DNA from: Candidatus Sulfuricurvum sp. RIFRC-1
GTDB lineage: Bacteria > Campylobacterota > Campylobacteria > Campylobacterales > Sulfurimonadaceae
Length of the DNA: 64,000 nucleotides
NCBI RefSeq assembly: GCF_000310245.1
Contig: NC_020505.1
Span: forward strand, 1,956,001-2,020,000
Direction of reading: 5' to 3'
The position numbers and the translations under genes were made by a program. The notes beneath the pieces were generated by a model. It did no database searches and was not told the origin of the DNA. It saw only the letters and a program-made list of their open reading frames with translations. Position 1 is the first letter of the stretch. Each line of letters begins with the position of its first letter. Positions 18,500-27,650 of the stretch are shown here, in pieces.

Positions 18500-19438
18500 A
18501 TGTCCACGATCTTCGGTCCCGTCTTTTCACGCCGTTTCGGTGCGTCGCTCGGGATCGACCTCTCCAATTCCGGCAAACAATGCAACTTTGACTGTCTCTA
18601 CTGTGAACTCGCCCCTGCACCCGCAATGGCACACCAGCGTACGATCACTCCGGTAGAGACGATTATGACCGATTTAACAGAAGCGTTGCGCAAACACCCC
18701 TCTATTGATGTCATTACGATCACCGCTAACGGTGAACCGACGATGTACCCCTATCTGAATGCTCTTGTCGATGAGATCGATACAATCAAAGGGCGTATTC
18801 AAACCCTTATCCTCTCCAACAGTGCCTGTCTCAATGATTTAAACGTATTCAATACCCTTTTGAAGCTCGATCAAGTCAAACTCTCTCTCGATGCCGCAAC
18901 ACCCGAAGTGTTTAAAAAAATCGATCGCCCCGCCGAGGGGATAGAAATCGAAACCATCATCGAAAGTATCACCCGTTTCTCACAGATCTATACGGGGAAA
19001 TTATTTTTAGAGATATTGTTTGTCAAAGGGATTAATGACGCTCCAAGCGAAGTGGAAGCGCTCAACCATGCCCTGCTGAACATCCACTGCGAACGGATCG
19101 ATATCGGCACCATCGACCGTCCCCCTGCCTATGCGGTTCAAGGGCTAAGTTTTGAGGAACTGCATCTGATTGCACACCATTTTGATCCTGCATTGCCGAT
19201 CCATATCGTTTCACGCAACCATGCCTCGGCAACTCCAAGTGCCTACAGCGATGAAGAGATCCTTACAACTCTGGATAAACGTCCTCTGAGTATGGATGAT
19301 ATCAATGCTCTTTTCGATGCCGATTCCAAAAGTCGCTTCGAAAATTTGCTCCATCACGGTAAAATCGCTCAAATCGAACGATCAAATATCACTTTTTTTA
19401 CTCCGATCGAAAATATTGATCGAAAACGCTCTAAATAA
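18500..19438 (+). CDS. Radical SAM protein
   Basis: A 312-residue radical S-adenosylmethionine protein. The [4Fe-4S] motif CNFDCLYC (CX3CX2C) is near residue 28 and the SAM-binding stretch ITITANGEPTMYPYL near residue 72. The start, with FGPVFSRRFGASLGIDLS, resembles a family of small radical SAM proteins annotated as Fe-S oxidoreductases; the reaction is not known. The C-terminal 70 residues (LTTLDKRPLSMDDINALF...) look like a winged-helix add-on. It directly follows hemE, which may hint at a link with tetrapyrrole or cofactor metabolism, but that is only context. Confidence 0.8.
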   Translation: MSTIFGPVFSRRFGASLGIDLSNSGKQCNFDCLYCELAPAPAMAHQRTITPVETIMTDLTEALRKHPSIDVITITANGEPTMYPYLNALVDEIDTIKGRIQTLILSNSACLNDLNVFNTLLKLDQVKLSLDAATPEVFKKIDRPAEGIEIETIIESITRFSQIYTGKLFLEILFVKGINDAPSEVEALNHALLNIHCERIDIGTIDRPPAYAVQGLSFEELHLIAHHFDPALPIHIVSRNHASATPSAYSDEEILTTLDKRPLSMDDINALFDADSKSRFENLLHHGKIAQIERSNITFFTPIENIDRKRSK

Positions 19439-19449
19439 CCCCGTTTTTA

Positions 19450-19478
19450 TTGACATCCAGCGTAACATAGCGTATAAT
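19450..19478 (+). promoter_or_regulatory. Consensus promoter of tRNA-Asn
   Basis: TTGACA (19450-19455) and TATAAT (19473-19478) are separated by exactly 17 bases, a perfect sigma-70-type promoter ending 16 bases before the tRNA. It is the strongest promoter in the window. Confidence 0.85.
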
Positions 19479-19494
19479 TGCGCCTCTTAAAGAT

Positions 19495-19569
19495 TCCGAA
19501 TTAGCTCAGCGGTAGAGTAGGTGACTGTTAATCACTTGGTCACTGGTTCGAATCCAGTATTCGGAGCCA
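19495..19569 (+). tRNA. tRNA-Asn (anticodon GTT)
   Basis: A 75-base tRNA with encoded CCA. The acceptor stem TCCGAAT pairs with ATTCGGA (19559-19565), the discriminator is G, and the anticodon GTT is at 19527-19529 in the loop CTGTTAA. The D-arm AGCTCAGCGGTAGAG and T-arm with GGTTCGAATCC are canonical. No tRNA-borne integration scar is seen after it. Confidence 0.97.
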
Positions 19570-19594
19570 CCCCCCATAAATTCATTCTCAATTT

Positions 19595-21652
19595 TCAGAA
19601 CTGTTTTTCATACGTCACTAGCCAATTACGACCTTCACGATGGATGCCCTCATGTTTTGCATCATACGATGGATAGATCACCGATTCTTTAAAGAGATTT
19701 TTCACACTCAGTGTCACCATCGACAAATCATCCAGATTATACGACAGAGTTTCATCTACCAGCATCGTCGCACCGTAGGTGCGGATATCACCGCTTTCGC
19801 GTAGATATCCCCGTTTTGGACCAGTGTAATACCATGCGGTATTGATACCAAGTCGTTCTGTCAACGGATAAAGGTAATATCCCTTGATCATCACCTCCGA
19901 AATTTCAGGGCTTTGGTATTCTACTGGATTGTAATAATCCGGAGAAAAGTATTGGGATCGAACATAGGAAAAATTTCCCATCAGTTCAGAAGCGTTGTCG
20001 AAATAGTGGGTAAGCTCCAGCTCCACCCCTTTTGCGTTACGCTGTTTATGATTGGCGTAATCACCGGTAAATCCATCCGGTTCATGCTGAACACTGTCAA
20101 TCACATCGTTTAGAATCGAATAAAATACATTGCTTCGGAGGATAGTATTTTTATTTTTGTAGGTATAGGCCAACTCAAACGTATCTATCGATTCAGGTTT
20201 TAAATTCGGATTTCCATCCTTTAAACCGTCTTGTGGAGCCTGAAAAGCTTCGACATACGATGGTGCACGATAGGAACGTCCATAAACCCCCTTAAAAATA
20301 TGATTATTATCCATTCGGTAAACTGAACCGATACGATAACTAAGCATATTACTAAACAGCGAATAGGTATCCAATCTAATGTTGGCAGAGATATCCAAAG
20401 CATCATTGATTGAATAGATATCCTGTAGAGAAACCGATTTAATCCACTGATCATTATCTCCTGCAATTAAACCGTATCGTCCTTCTAAATATTCCATCGT
20501 ACCAAAAATACTCGGACCGCCATCCCCTTGATCTCGGTATGTGGTTCCAAAAACATTTTTGATCGTATCGATTTTTTGGGCACTTACGCCGATCATCCAC
20601 GCATGATCTTCAATATTTTTTCCTCTGAGATTCATCTCCGCATACGTATTCAACTGCTCGTATGTCGGATTCATCCGCACGGTAAGCCCGGTATTGAAAT
20701 AATTTTGATAAAGGGTCGAATCAAACGTAAAAGCATAATAGTTTAACCCGAATTTGGTTTCCAAACTCAAATCCCGCGCCACATTAGAACTATTTTGTAC
20801 CTCAACGATTGCACTTTTATTGTGCTGATATCCACCGGTCATTGGCTCGATATCCTCACTCAAACCATAGAAATTATCTGTTACGTCCGATTTGTATCTG
20901 GCTATCAACGTCCAATCATCGTGTTTTGCCGTTACACCGATGGAATAATCCTCAAAACTTTCCAAACTGTTATAATCGGTACGGGCATACCCGTATTCTT
21001 TAGCCGAAACAAACGCTTCACCTGCCGGAAGTGTTTTATTACTATGTTGATGATAACTGTCGATACCAACTGCCCAATTACCGATATTGAGATGTTTGAC
21101 AAATCCGGCTTTAGTATAGTCATAACTTCCAACTGCACCAAAAACTTTATCGTTTTCTCCCTCTTGAGAACTTACGGTAATAACATTGATCGCCGCGCTG
21201 AATGCTCCCGGACCGTAAACCGTCGAAGCCGATCCTCGCAGTACTTCAATACGATCGATTAGCTCTATCGGGAAATCGAGATAAAAATAACTGGTACTGT
21301 AGAGATCACTCCCTACATCTACCCCATCAATGTAAAGTTTATACTTATCAAATACAAACGTATCGGGGTTATAATTTCCCCGAACGATAACCTGCTTCCA
21401 CCCGATATGTAAGATAGAAGTCTCAATCCCAGGCAGTATGCCAAGAGCTTCATGGAGGTTTCGAATACCTATTTTTTTGAGCTTATCGGCATGAAGAACC
21501 GATACGACTGAAGGTTGATAGTCGATATTGAGTTTGGTCTTCGTTGCGATGGCAGTTACTTCGTCTAACAGCGAAGTGATATCGCCCTCCTCTGCAGCTA
21601 CTCCATTTGAAACTAACAAAACTGCTGCCAACCCTATCGAATAACCTCTCAT
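19595..21652 (-). CDS. TonB-dependent outer-membrane receptor
   Basis: A 685-residue siderophore- or vitamin-type receptor. A signal peptide (MRGYSIGLAAVLLVSNGVAAEE) is followed by a short TonB-box region and the plug domain, with the stretches SVLHADKLKKIGIRNLHEAL, LYIDGVDVGSDL and IEVLRGSASTVYGPGAFSAAINVIT. The remainder is a 22-strand beta barrel ending in the aromatic residues YEKQF. The ATG at 21652 is chosen because GGAG lies seven bases upstream; an earlier TTG has no such site. It is divergent from a sensor kinase gene about 110 bases away. The ligand is not identifiable. Confidence 0.9.
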   Translation of the reverse strand: MRGYSIGLAAVLLVSNGVAAEEGDITSLLDEVTAIATKTKLNIDYQPSVVSVLHADKLKKIGIRNLHEALGILPGIETSILHIGWKQVIVRGNYNPDTFVFDKYKLYIDGVDVGSDLYSTSYFYLDFPIELIDRIEVLRGSASTVYGPGAFSAAINVITVSSQEGENDKVFGAVGSYDYTKAGFVKHLNIGNWAVGIDSYHQHSNKTLPAGEAFVSAKEYGYARTDYNSLESFEDYSIGVTAKHDDWTLIARYKSDVTDNFYGLSEDIEPMTGGYQHNKSAIVEVQNSSNVARDLSLETKFGLNYYAFTFDSTLYQNYFNTGLTVRMNPTYEQLNTYAEMNLRGKNIEDHAWMIGVSAQKIDTIKNVFGTTYRDQGDGGPSIFGTMEYLEGRYGLIAGDNDQWIKSVSLQDIYSINDALDISANIRLDTYSLFSNMLSYRIGSVYRMDNNHIFKGVYGRSYRAPSYVEAFQAPQDGLKDGNPNLKPESIDTFELAYTYKNKNTILRSNVFYSILNDVIDSVQHEPDGFTGDYANHKQRNAKGVELELTHYFDNASELMGNFSYVRSQYFSPDYYNPVEYQSPEISEVMIKGYYLYPLTERLGINTAWYYTGPKRGYLRESGDIRTYGATMLVDETLSYNLDDLSMVTLSVKNLFKESVIYPSYDAKHEGIHREGRNWLVTYEKQF

Positions 21653-21760
21653 CAAACGCTCCGTCCTTATAATTATGTTACATTGTACCAAAACTTTAAA
21701 GATGCATTAACTAAATCTTATATAATATCAATTTATGTTAATTGGTATTGGATTTTAATT

Positions 21761-23188
21761 ATGCATTCACTTATAGGCAAATTTGCCATTTTCTTCTGGT
21801 TTCTTTACATCGCTGTCATTGTCCCCATGTTTATCTTTATCCAGATGAACAGCTCTGCCGTTCTAAACGACGAAGAGCGCTCAAAAATCAATCTGGTTAC
21901 CAATACCCTAAAACCTATCCTCTCAATCTATTTGAGTTTTGACCAACCGGATATGCTCAGCGAAACGATGCGAACCTTTTTCCATAACCCCAGTATTTCA
22001 CGTGTTGTCTTGACCGATCTGAATGAAAAACCTATTTTTGAGCAATACAGCGCTCACCCTCAACTCAAAGACTTCATCACCATCTCAGAACCCCTCAAAG
22101 ATCCGATTACAGGAGAGCTTCAAGCTACACTCTACATCAGCTATTCCAATACCCATGCCGAAGAATTACAAAATAAACTTTTTGACCGACTGGTATTCCT
22201 TTCGCTGTTTGCCCTAGCCCTTTTTTCCTTCACGTATCTCTACTTTCGGAAACAATTTTTTGTTTTGCGCCATATCTCTGATTGGATGGGAGCGTACACG
22301 GTTGACAAAACTACGAAACCCTTTGAATGCGATAACAACAACACGGAAATACAGACCATTATCTCATCAACCAATAAAATGCTGGGGACTATCGACAACT
22401 ATCGAGATCAAATGGAAGAAATCAACGCAAAGCTTGAACAACGTATTGAAGCCGAAGTAGAACAGCGTCGCCAAAAAGAGCAGTTGCTGATACACCAATC
22501 GAGGCTCGCGGCCATGGGTGAAATGATCGAGAGTATCGCCCACCAATGGCGTCAGCCCCTCAACATTATCGGATTGGCCATGAGCAACATCGAAATGAAA
22601 CGCCAACTTGGCCTCCTGAATGATACAGAGATTGAAAATAACAGCGATATTATCAATACGAATCTCACCTTTATGTCCAACACGATTGATGATTTTAGAA
22701 ATTTTTTCAACCTCAATAAAGAGCGGATAGCATTCAAACCAACCCAGCCCATCAACGATATTTTCCATCTCTTAAGCGAACAACTCTCCTACGCCAAAAT
22801 CACCTATGCTATACACAATGAATGCAATGAAGATATCTATGGCGTCGTTAATGAATTCAAACAAGTGATTTTAAATATTGTCAACAACGCCAAAGATGTT
22901 ATCGTCGCAAAAAATGATCAATCCGGAGGTAAAATCGACGTTCTGCTTCGATGTGAAGCGAAACGCCTGATCATCGATATTTCCGATACCGGCGGAGGAG
23001 TGCCGCCGAACATTGCCAAACGGGTTTTCGAGCCTTATTTTACGACGAAATTTCAAAAACAGGGAACCGGTATTGGACTCTATATGTCTAAAGTGATTAT
23101 CGAACAACACTTTGAGGGGAGCATCAGCGTTAGTAATAATACTCAAGGAGCCGTTTTCACTATCAATTTGCCGTTGGATCACCCATGA
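21761..23188 (+). CDS. Sensor histidine kinase
   Basis: A 475-residue membrane kinase. One helix near residues 5-27 and another near 143-163 enclose a periplasmic sensing domain of about 110 residues. A cytoplasmic coiled coil leads to the phospho-acceptor in SIAHQWRQPLNIIGLAM. The ATPase domain shows NIVNNAKDVIV, DTGGGVP and GTGIGLYMSKVII. The H-box with QWRQPL is typical of a kinase class frequent in Campylobacterota. The ATG at 21761 is used; an upstream TTG would add a hydrophilic leader. It overlaps the next gene by 4 bases. Confidence 0.87.
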   Translation: MHSLIGKFAIFFWFLYIAVIVPMFIFIQMNSSAVLNDEERSKINLVTNTLKPILSIYLSFDQPDMLSETMRTFFHNPSISRVVLTDLNEKPIFEQYSAHPQLKDFITISEPLKDPITGELQATLYISYSNTHAEELQNKLFDRLVFLSLFALALFSFTYLYFRKQFFVLRHISDWMGAYTVDKTTKPFECDNNNTEIQTIISSTNKMLGTIDNYRDQMEEINAKLEQRIEAEVEQRRQKEQLLIHQSRLAAMGEMIESIAHQWRQPLNIIGLAMSNIEMKRQLGLLNDTEIENNSDIINTNLTFMSNTIDDFRNFFNLNKERIAFKPTQPINDIFHLLSEQLSYAKITYAIHNECNEDIYGVVNEFKQVILNIVNNAKDVIVAKNDQSGGKIDVLLRCEAKRLIIDISDTGGGVPPNIAKRVFEPYFTTKFQKQGTGIGLYMSKVIIEQHFEGSISVSNNTQGAVFTINLPLDHP

Positions 23189-23724
23189 AGAAGCTCTTCT
23201 ATTTTTGCATTTTGGTCATTCCGCTAACCCTCTTTGGGGCATCTTACGATACCCCATTGCTGCAGATAAGCGCAAAACTTTTTCCGAAAATACTGTTCAT
23301 GGAAAAGGGGACAAAAGAACGTATCCAATCCTCTATTCATTTCGTGATTGTCGCTTCACCCGCCAATCAAGAGGCTGCCCGACATTTTTCTAATATGGTT
23401 CAAAATCAATATCCCGAAGGGATCAATGATCATCCTATACGAGTCTCAATCCTTTCGGCAAAAGAAGCTTTGGGTACGAAAAATATTCACGGCATCATTC
23501 TAATGCTGCCACCGGATGACAACCTGCTTGAACCGCTGATCAAGCACACGTATGAAAACAAAATCCTAACATTTTCTTTCGATCCCTCACTGCTGCGAAA
23601 TGGTACAGTCATCTCGCTCTATATTGGAAAAAATGTCAAACCATACCTTAATATCTCTGCACTTAAAGAGGCTTCTTTTACCTTTGAATACAGTTTTATC
23701 AAACTCTCTGTACCTTTTGAATAA
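23185..23724 (+). CDS. Exported protein, YfiR/DUF4154-like
   Basis: A 179-residue protein with a Sec signal peptide (MKKLFYFCILVIPLTLFGA). The mature part alternates strands and helices, including FVIVASPANQEAARHFSN and the end NGTVISLYIGKNVKPYLN followed by an FIKLSVPFE tail. This resembles the YfiR/HmsC (DUF4154) fold, periplasmic proteins that modulate membrane signalling partners. The usual N-terminal FxxWP-type stretch is not evident, so the assignment is tentative. It starts by ATGA overlap with the kinase gene and could be the periplasmic partner of that sensor. Confidence 0.5.
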   Translation: MKKLFYFCILVIPLTLFGASYDTPLLQISAKLFPKILFMEKGTKERIQSSIHFVIVASPANQEAARHFSNMVQNQYPEGINDHPIRVSILSAKEALGTKNIHGIILMLPPDDNLLEPLIKHTYENKILTFSFDPSLLRNGTVISLYIGKNVKPYLNISALKEASFTFEYSFIKLSVPFE

Positions 23725-23774
23725 TCCCCGCTCTTAACACCCTATTTCAAATAATCTATTAGAAGATAAAAAAA

Positions 23775-24176
23775 TTATATTTGTATTTTATTGGTTTCCT
23801 CATCATAATGATCACACGAATAGCTTTTAAATCCCTCGACCATACGGATAATATTTTTAATCGGTGTCGGATTGAACAAGCGGCGAATGTCATGATGGTT
23901 AACACAATCCTCACAGCGGCTTATCACACAATGGATTGCTATACTGACAACCAATATCCCCTGCATCGGATCGATGGATAAAATATAATCCACACATTGT
24001 TGTCCGTTTTCAATCCCATGGTCGATTATCACGACATCATACTGCCCTTTTTGATAAGCGATAAACAGTTCGCCCAATGTTGAAATACTCTCAACTGTCC
24101 CTTTGATAGCCTCTTCGAGTAACATTTTCCGAGTTTGAAGCTGAAAGCCGCTCCCATCTATCATTAATATTTTCAT
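23775..24176 (-). CDS. Degenerate receiver-domain protein
   Basis: A 133-residue single-domain protein resembling a response-regulator receiver. It keeps the possible phospho-acceptor aspartate in DVVIIDHGIENG, but the acidic pair is reduced to one aspartate (ILMIDGSG) and the conserved Lys-Pro is replaced (LFNPTPI). In its place a Cys/His-rich loop appears, HCVISRCEDCVNHHD, near residues 87-101. It may bind a metal or act as a non-phosphorylated pseudo-receiver (inference). The ATG at 24176 is used; a TTG six codons upstream is less likely. It is convergent with the YfiR-like gene. Confidence 0.6.
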   Translation of the reverse strand: MKILMIDGSGFQLQTRKMLLEEAIKGTVESISTLGELFIAYQKGQYDVVIIDHGIENGQQCVDYILSIDPMQGILVVSIAIHCVISRCEDCVNHHDIRRLFNPTPIKNIIRMVEGFKSYSCDHYDEETNKIQI

Positions 24177-24237
24177 ACCATTATTATTACGCAAAAAGCG
24201 TTAAAGTTGATTAAACTAGCCTACAATCTTTTTAGAC

Positions 24238-24243
24238 TATAAT
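24238..24243 (+). promoter_or_regulatory. -10 box of the rhamnose operon
   Basis: A perfect TATAAT 29 bases before the rfbA start codon, probably the main promoter entering the glycan island. The region between is AT-rich and no -35 hexamer at normal spacing is seen. Confidence 0.5.
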
Positions 24244-24272
24244 TTCAATTATTAACATTTCATAGGAGCAGT

Positions 24273-25160
24273 ATGAAAGGAATTATCCTCGCGGGCGGCA
24301 GCGGAACACGACTTTATCCGATTACCAAAGGGGTCAGTAAACAGCTGGTTCCGATTTACGATAAACCGATGGTGTACTATCCCCTCTCGGTTCTGATGCT
24401 CGCAGGGATCACTGAAGTACTTATTATCTCTACTCCTACCGATCTTCCTCGCTTTGAAGAGCTCCTTGGAGACGGTAGCGATATCGGAATGAGATTTGAG
24501 TATTGCGTTCAGCCCTCCCCTGATGGTCTAGCCCAAGCATTTATTTTAGGCGCTGACTTCATCGGAAGTGATGATGTGTGTCTCGTATTAGGTGATAATA
24601 TCTTTTACGGTCACGGTTTGACCAAAATGCTCGCACAATCGGTTCGAAATGTGACCGAAGAGAGCAAAGCGACCGTATTTGGATACTGGGTCAAAGACCC
24701 TGAGCGTTACGGTGTCGCCGAGTTTGATAAAGAGGGAAATGTCCTCTCCATCGAAGAAAAACCGCTCACACCGAAAAGCTCCTATGCGGTCATCGGATTG
24801 TACTTTTATCCAAACAGTGTTGTAGAGATTGCTAAAAATATTAAACCCTCTAATCGCGGCGAACTGGAAATTACAACTGTCAACCAAGCGTATCTTGCAC
24901 AAAATGCTCTCAAAGTTGAGCTTATGGGACGTGGATATGCATGGCTCGATACGGGAACCCATGAATCTCTTTTGGAAGCAAGTCTCTTTATTCAAACGAT
25001 TGAAAATCGACAAGGACTCAAAGTCGCCTGTATTGAAGAGATCGCTTTTGAAATGGGTTATATCTCGAAAGAAAAACTTTTAGAATTAGCTCAACCGCTG
25101 AGCAAAAACCAATACGGTCAATACCTGATCCGAAGAGCCCATGAAGGAAAAGCAATTTAA
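24273..25160 (+). CDS. rfbA: Glucose-1-phosphate thymidylyltransferase
   Basis: Makes dTDP-glucose from dTTP and glucose 1-phosphate, the first step to dTDP-L-rhamnose. The 295-residue protein has the nucleotide loop [35 protein letters not shown], the metal-binding [24 protein letters not shown] and the C-terminal [10 protein letters not shown]. Length and motifs fit RmlA. The next gene starts on its last base, so rfbA-C-D-B are translated as one unit. Confidence 0.96.
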   Translation: MKGIILAGGSGTRLYPITKGVSKQLVPIYDKPMVYYPLSVLMLAGITEVLIISTPTDLPRFEELLGDGSDIGMRFEYCVQPSPDGLAQAFILGADFIGSDDVCLVLGDNIFYGHGLTKMLAQSVRNVTEESKATVFGYWVKDPERYGVAEFDKEGNVLSIEEKPLTPKSSYAVIGLYFYPNSVVEIAKNIKPSNRGELEITTVNQAYLAQNALKVELMGRGYAWLDTGTHESLLEASLFIQTIENRQGLKVACIEEIAFEMGYISKEKLLELAQPLSKNQYGQYLIRRAHEGKAI

Positions 25161-25732
25161 TGACCTTTACACGTACCGCCATCCCTGATGTTATCCTCAT
25201 TGATCCCAAAGTGCATGGAGATGCACGTGGTTATTTCGTCGAAACCTTCCGAGCCGATAAACTCGAAGCATTTTTAGGTTTTTCAGCCCCTTTCTGCCAA
25301 GACAACGAGTCTAAATCGTCCTATGGAGTATTGCGTGGATTGCACTATCAGCTTCCTCCATACGCCCAAACTAAACTGGTACGGGTCATCGAGGGAGAAG
25401 TGCTCGATGTGGCAGTCGATATTAGAGCAGGTTCACCCACTTTTGGTCAGCATGTAGCGATCAAACTCTCAGGCGAAAATAAACGTCAACTTTTTATCCC
25501 TCGAGGATTCGCGCATGGATTTGTGGTGCTCTCTGAGACCTGTACGTTTGCCTATAAAGTCGACAATTACTATTCTCCCGAATGTGATCGCGGAATCGCT
25601 TTTAATGATCCGGTATTAAACATCGATTGGATCGTTTCGACAGAAAAACTTCAACTCTCAGCCAAAGATACCCAACAACCATTATTTGCTGATGCAGACC
25701 ATTTCACTTTTGGAAATGATTTGTATGCCTAA
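25160..25732 (+). CDS. rfbC: dTDP-4-dehydrorhamnose 3,5-epimerase
   Basis: Epimerises dTDP-4-keto-6-deoxyglucose at C3 and C5. The 190-residue cupin has HGDARGYFVETFR near residue 18, the catalytic histidine in VLRGLHYQLPPYAQTKLVRV near residue 60, and the tyrosine/aspartate region YKVDNYYSPECDRGIAFND near residue 132. It overlaps rfbA by 1 base and rfbD by 8. The C-terminus is normal for RmlC. Confidence 0.95.
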   Translation: MTFTRTAIPDVILIDPKVHGDARGYFVETFRADKLEAFLGFSAPFCQDNESKSSYGVLRGLHYQLPPYAQTKLVRVIEGEVLDVAVDIRAGSPTFGQHVAIKLSGENKRQLFIPRGFAHGFVVLSETCTFAYKVDNYYSPECDRGIAFNDPVLNIDWIVSTEKLQLSAKDTQQPLFADADHFTFGNDLYA

Positions 25733-26594
25733 AGTTCTCGTTACCGGAGCTTCCGGACAATTGGGTTCGGAAATCCAAGCAATAAGTGCCTTGTATCCCC
25801 AATACACTTTTACTTTTGCCGATCGTTCAATGCTTGATCTTGGCAATCTATGCAAAATGGAAGATTTTTTCGAGGGCAAGATATTCGATACTATTATCAA
25901 CTGTGCCGCTTACACTGCCGTCGACAAAGCAGAAAGTGAAAGTGATCTGGCCGATACCATCAACCATCGCTTTGTCAGTATGCTCTCTAAAATTGCAAAA
26001 GCCAAAAACATCGCTCTTATCCATATCTCCACCGATTACGTCTTTGACGGGAAGAATCATCGTCCTTACGTTGAGAGTGATCCGACCGATCCGCAGGGGG
26101 TCTATGGACGGACTAAACGCGACGGCGAAAATGCGATCCTCTCCGTCGCTCCGGCGAACGCGATCATCATCCGTACTTCATGGGTCTATTCCTCTTTCGG
26201 CACTAACTTCGTTAAAACGATGTTGAGACTAGGTAAAGAGCGTGATAGCCTCGGCGTTATCTTCGATCAAATTGGAACCCCTACCTACGCACGTGATTTA
26301 GCAGAAACGATTTTAGAGATCCTTCCAAACATCAATAATCGAACCCCTGAAATTTACCACTACAGTAACGAGGGATGTGCTAGCTGGTACGATTTCGCCC
26401 GTGCTATTTTTGAACTCAGCGGTGTGGAATGCAACGTAAATCCGATCACGACCGATCAATACCCGACACCAGCTTCGCGTCCCCACTACAGCTTGCTCAA
26501 TAAAGCAAAAATAAAAAATGATTTTAACCTCTCCATCCCGTATTGGAGAGATTCACTTAAACAGTGTTTGAATACATTAGGAGAAGCCAAATGA
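25725..26594 (+). CDS. rfbD: dTDP-4-dehydrorhamnose reductase
   Basis: Reduces dTDP-4-keto-L-rhamnose to dTDP-L-rhamnose. The 289-residue SDR has the Rossmann loop KVLVTGASGQLGSE, the segment INCAAYTAVDKAESE, STDYVFDG, the catalytic YGRTKRDGE and the tail with SRPHYSLLNKAKI. The ATG at 25725, overlapping the stop of rfbC, is used because GASGQLG then falls at the usual distance. It overlaps rfbB by 4 bases (ATGA). Confidence 0.95.
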   Translation: MPKVLVTGASGQLGSEIQAISALYPQYTFTFADRSMLDLGNLCKMEDFFEGKIFDTIINCAAYTAVDKAESESDLADTINHRFVSMLSKIAKAKNIALIHISTDYVFDGKNHRPYVESDPTDPQGVYGRTKRDGENAILSVAPANAIIIRTSWVYSSFGTNFVKTMLRLGKERDSLGVIFDQIGTPTYARDLAETILEILPNINNRTPEIYHYSNEGCASWYDFARAIFELSGVECNVNPITTDQYPTPASRPHYSLLNKAKIKNDFNLSIPYWRDSLKQCLNTLGEAK

Positions 26595-27649
26595 AAACTA
26601 TTCTCGTTACCGGATGCGCCGGATTTATCGGAAGCAACTTTGTCCCCTATTTTTTAGCCAAATATCCTGATGTCCGTCTCATCAATCTCGATCTTCTCAC
26701 CTATGCGGGAGATATTGAAAATCTCGCTGAAGTCCAAAACAATGATCAACATATTTTTATTCGAGGGGATATCTGCGACCGTTCATTGGTCGAATCGCTC
26801 TTTGAAACCTACGACATTCGCGGTGTCATCCATTTTGCCGCAGAGAGCCATGTCGATAACAGTATCAAAAATCCAGGCGTGTTTGTCCAAACCAATGTCA
26901 ACGGAACCTTTACCCTCATCGATGTCGCTTATAAAGCGTGGATGGAAAAACCGTTCACCTACCGTCATTCCGTACTAGATACGGAATCCAATCCTCCCCG
27001 TTTCCACCACATCAGCACCGATGAGGTGTACGGAACCCTCAGTGATGACCCAAGTGATCTGTTCACCGAAGAGACATCATATGCTCCTAACAGCCCCTAC
27101 AGTGCCTCTAAAGCGGGATCAGACATGATTGTGAGATCATATCATCATACTTATGGGATGAACACCGTTATCACCAACTGCTCGAACAACTACGGACCGA
27201 AACAGCATAACGAAAAACTGATCCCGACTGTCATCCGCAAAGCTCTCTCTGGTGAGAACATTCCCGTATATGGGGATGGTAAAAATATCCGTGACTGGCT
27301 CTATGTACTCGATCACTGCAAAGGGATCGATCTGGTCTATCACAGTGGACGTAGTGGAGAAGTCTATAACATCGGCGGACGCAATGAGCGCAACAACAAC
27401 CAGATCGTTGAACGTATCTGTACCCTCCTCGATGAAATGGCTCCTCGTCATTCTGAACTTGATTCAGAATCTAAATCTTACAAAGAGCTCATTACCTACG
27501 TCGAAGACCGTGCAGGACACGATCGCCGTTACGCTATTGACGCAACCAAGCTGGAAAATGAATTGGGCTGGAAAGCGGATGAGAATTTTGATACCGGTAT
27601 CGTGAAAACGATAGAGTGGTATTTGAAAAAATACTCACAGGCTATCTAA
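26591..27649 (+). CDS. rfbB: dTDP-glucose 4,6-dehydratase with two in-frame palindrome insertions
   Basis: Converts dTDP-glucose to dTDP-4-keto-6-deoxyglucose using bound NAD. The 352-residue protein has TGCAGFIGSNFVPYFL, the segment ESHVDNSI, HHISTDEVYGTL, the catalytic YSASKAGSDM and GHDRRYAID near the end. Two short stretches do not look like RmlB: RHSVLDTESN (about residues 125-134) and RHSELDSES (about 286-294). Both are encoded by related palindromes (26967-26987 and 27450-27470) that fall in surface loops just before conserved blocks. The gene stays open, so the enzyme is probably active. The ATG at 26591 overlaps the stop of rfbD. Confidence 0.94.
   Translation: MKTILVTGCAGFIGSNFVPYFLAKYPDVRLINLDLLTYAGDIENLAEVQNNDQHIFIRGDICDRSLVESLFETYDIRGVIHFAAESHVDNSIKNPGVFVQTNVNGTFTLIDVAYKAWMEKPFTYRHSVLDTESNPPRFHHISTDEVYGTLSDDPSDLFTEETSYAPNSPYSASKAGSDMIVRSYHHTYGMNTVITNCSNNYGPKQHNEKLIPTVIRKALSGENIPVYGDGKNIRDWLYVLDHCKGIDLVYHSGRSGEVYNIGGRNERNNNQIVERICTLLDEMAPRHSELDSESKSYKELITYVEDRAGHDRRYAIDATKLENELGWKADENFDTGIVKTIEWYLKKYSQAI
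26967..26987. repeat. Palindromic element inside rfbB, first copy
   Basis: Perfect 8-base arms ATTCCGTA (26967-26974) and TACGGAAT (26980-26987) around CTAGA, preceded by CGTC. It encodes most of RHSVLDTES in the rfbB frame. Confidence 0.75.
27450..27470. repeat. Palindromic element inside rfbB, second copy
   Basis: Perfect 8-base arms ATTCTGAA (27450-27457) and TTCAGAAT (27463-27470) around CTTGA, preceded by CGTC. It encodes most of RHSELDSES in the same frame as the first copy, with paired changes in both arms. Confidence 0.75.
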
Positions 27650-27650
27650 A

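Noticed and set aside
19570-19595. Integration site of a mobile element at tRNA-Asn
   Set aside because: No integrase gene and no repeat of the tRNA 3' end was noticed downstream.
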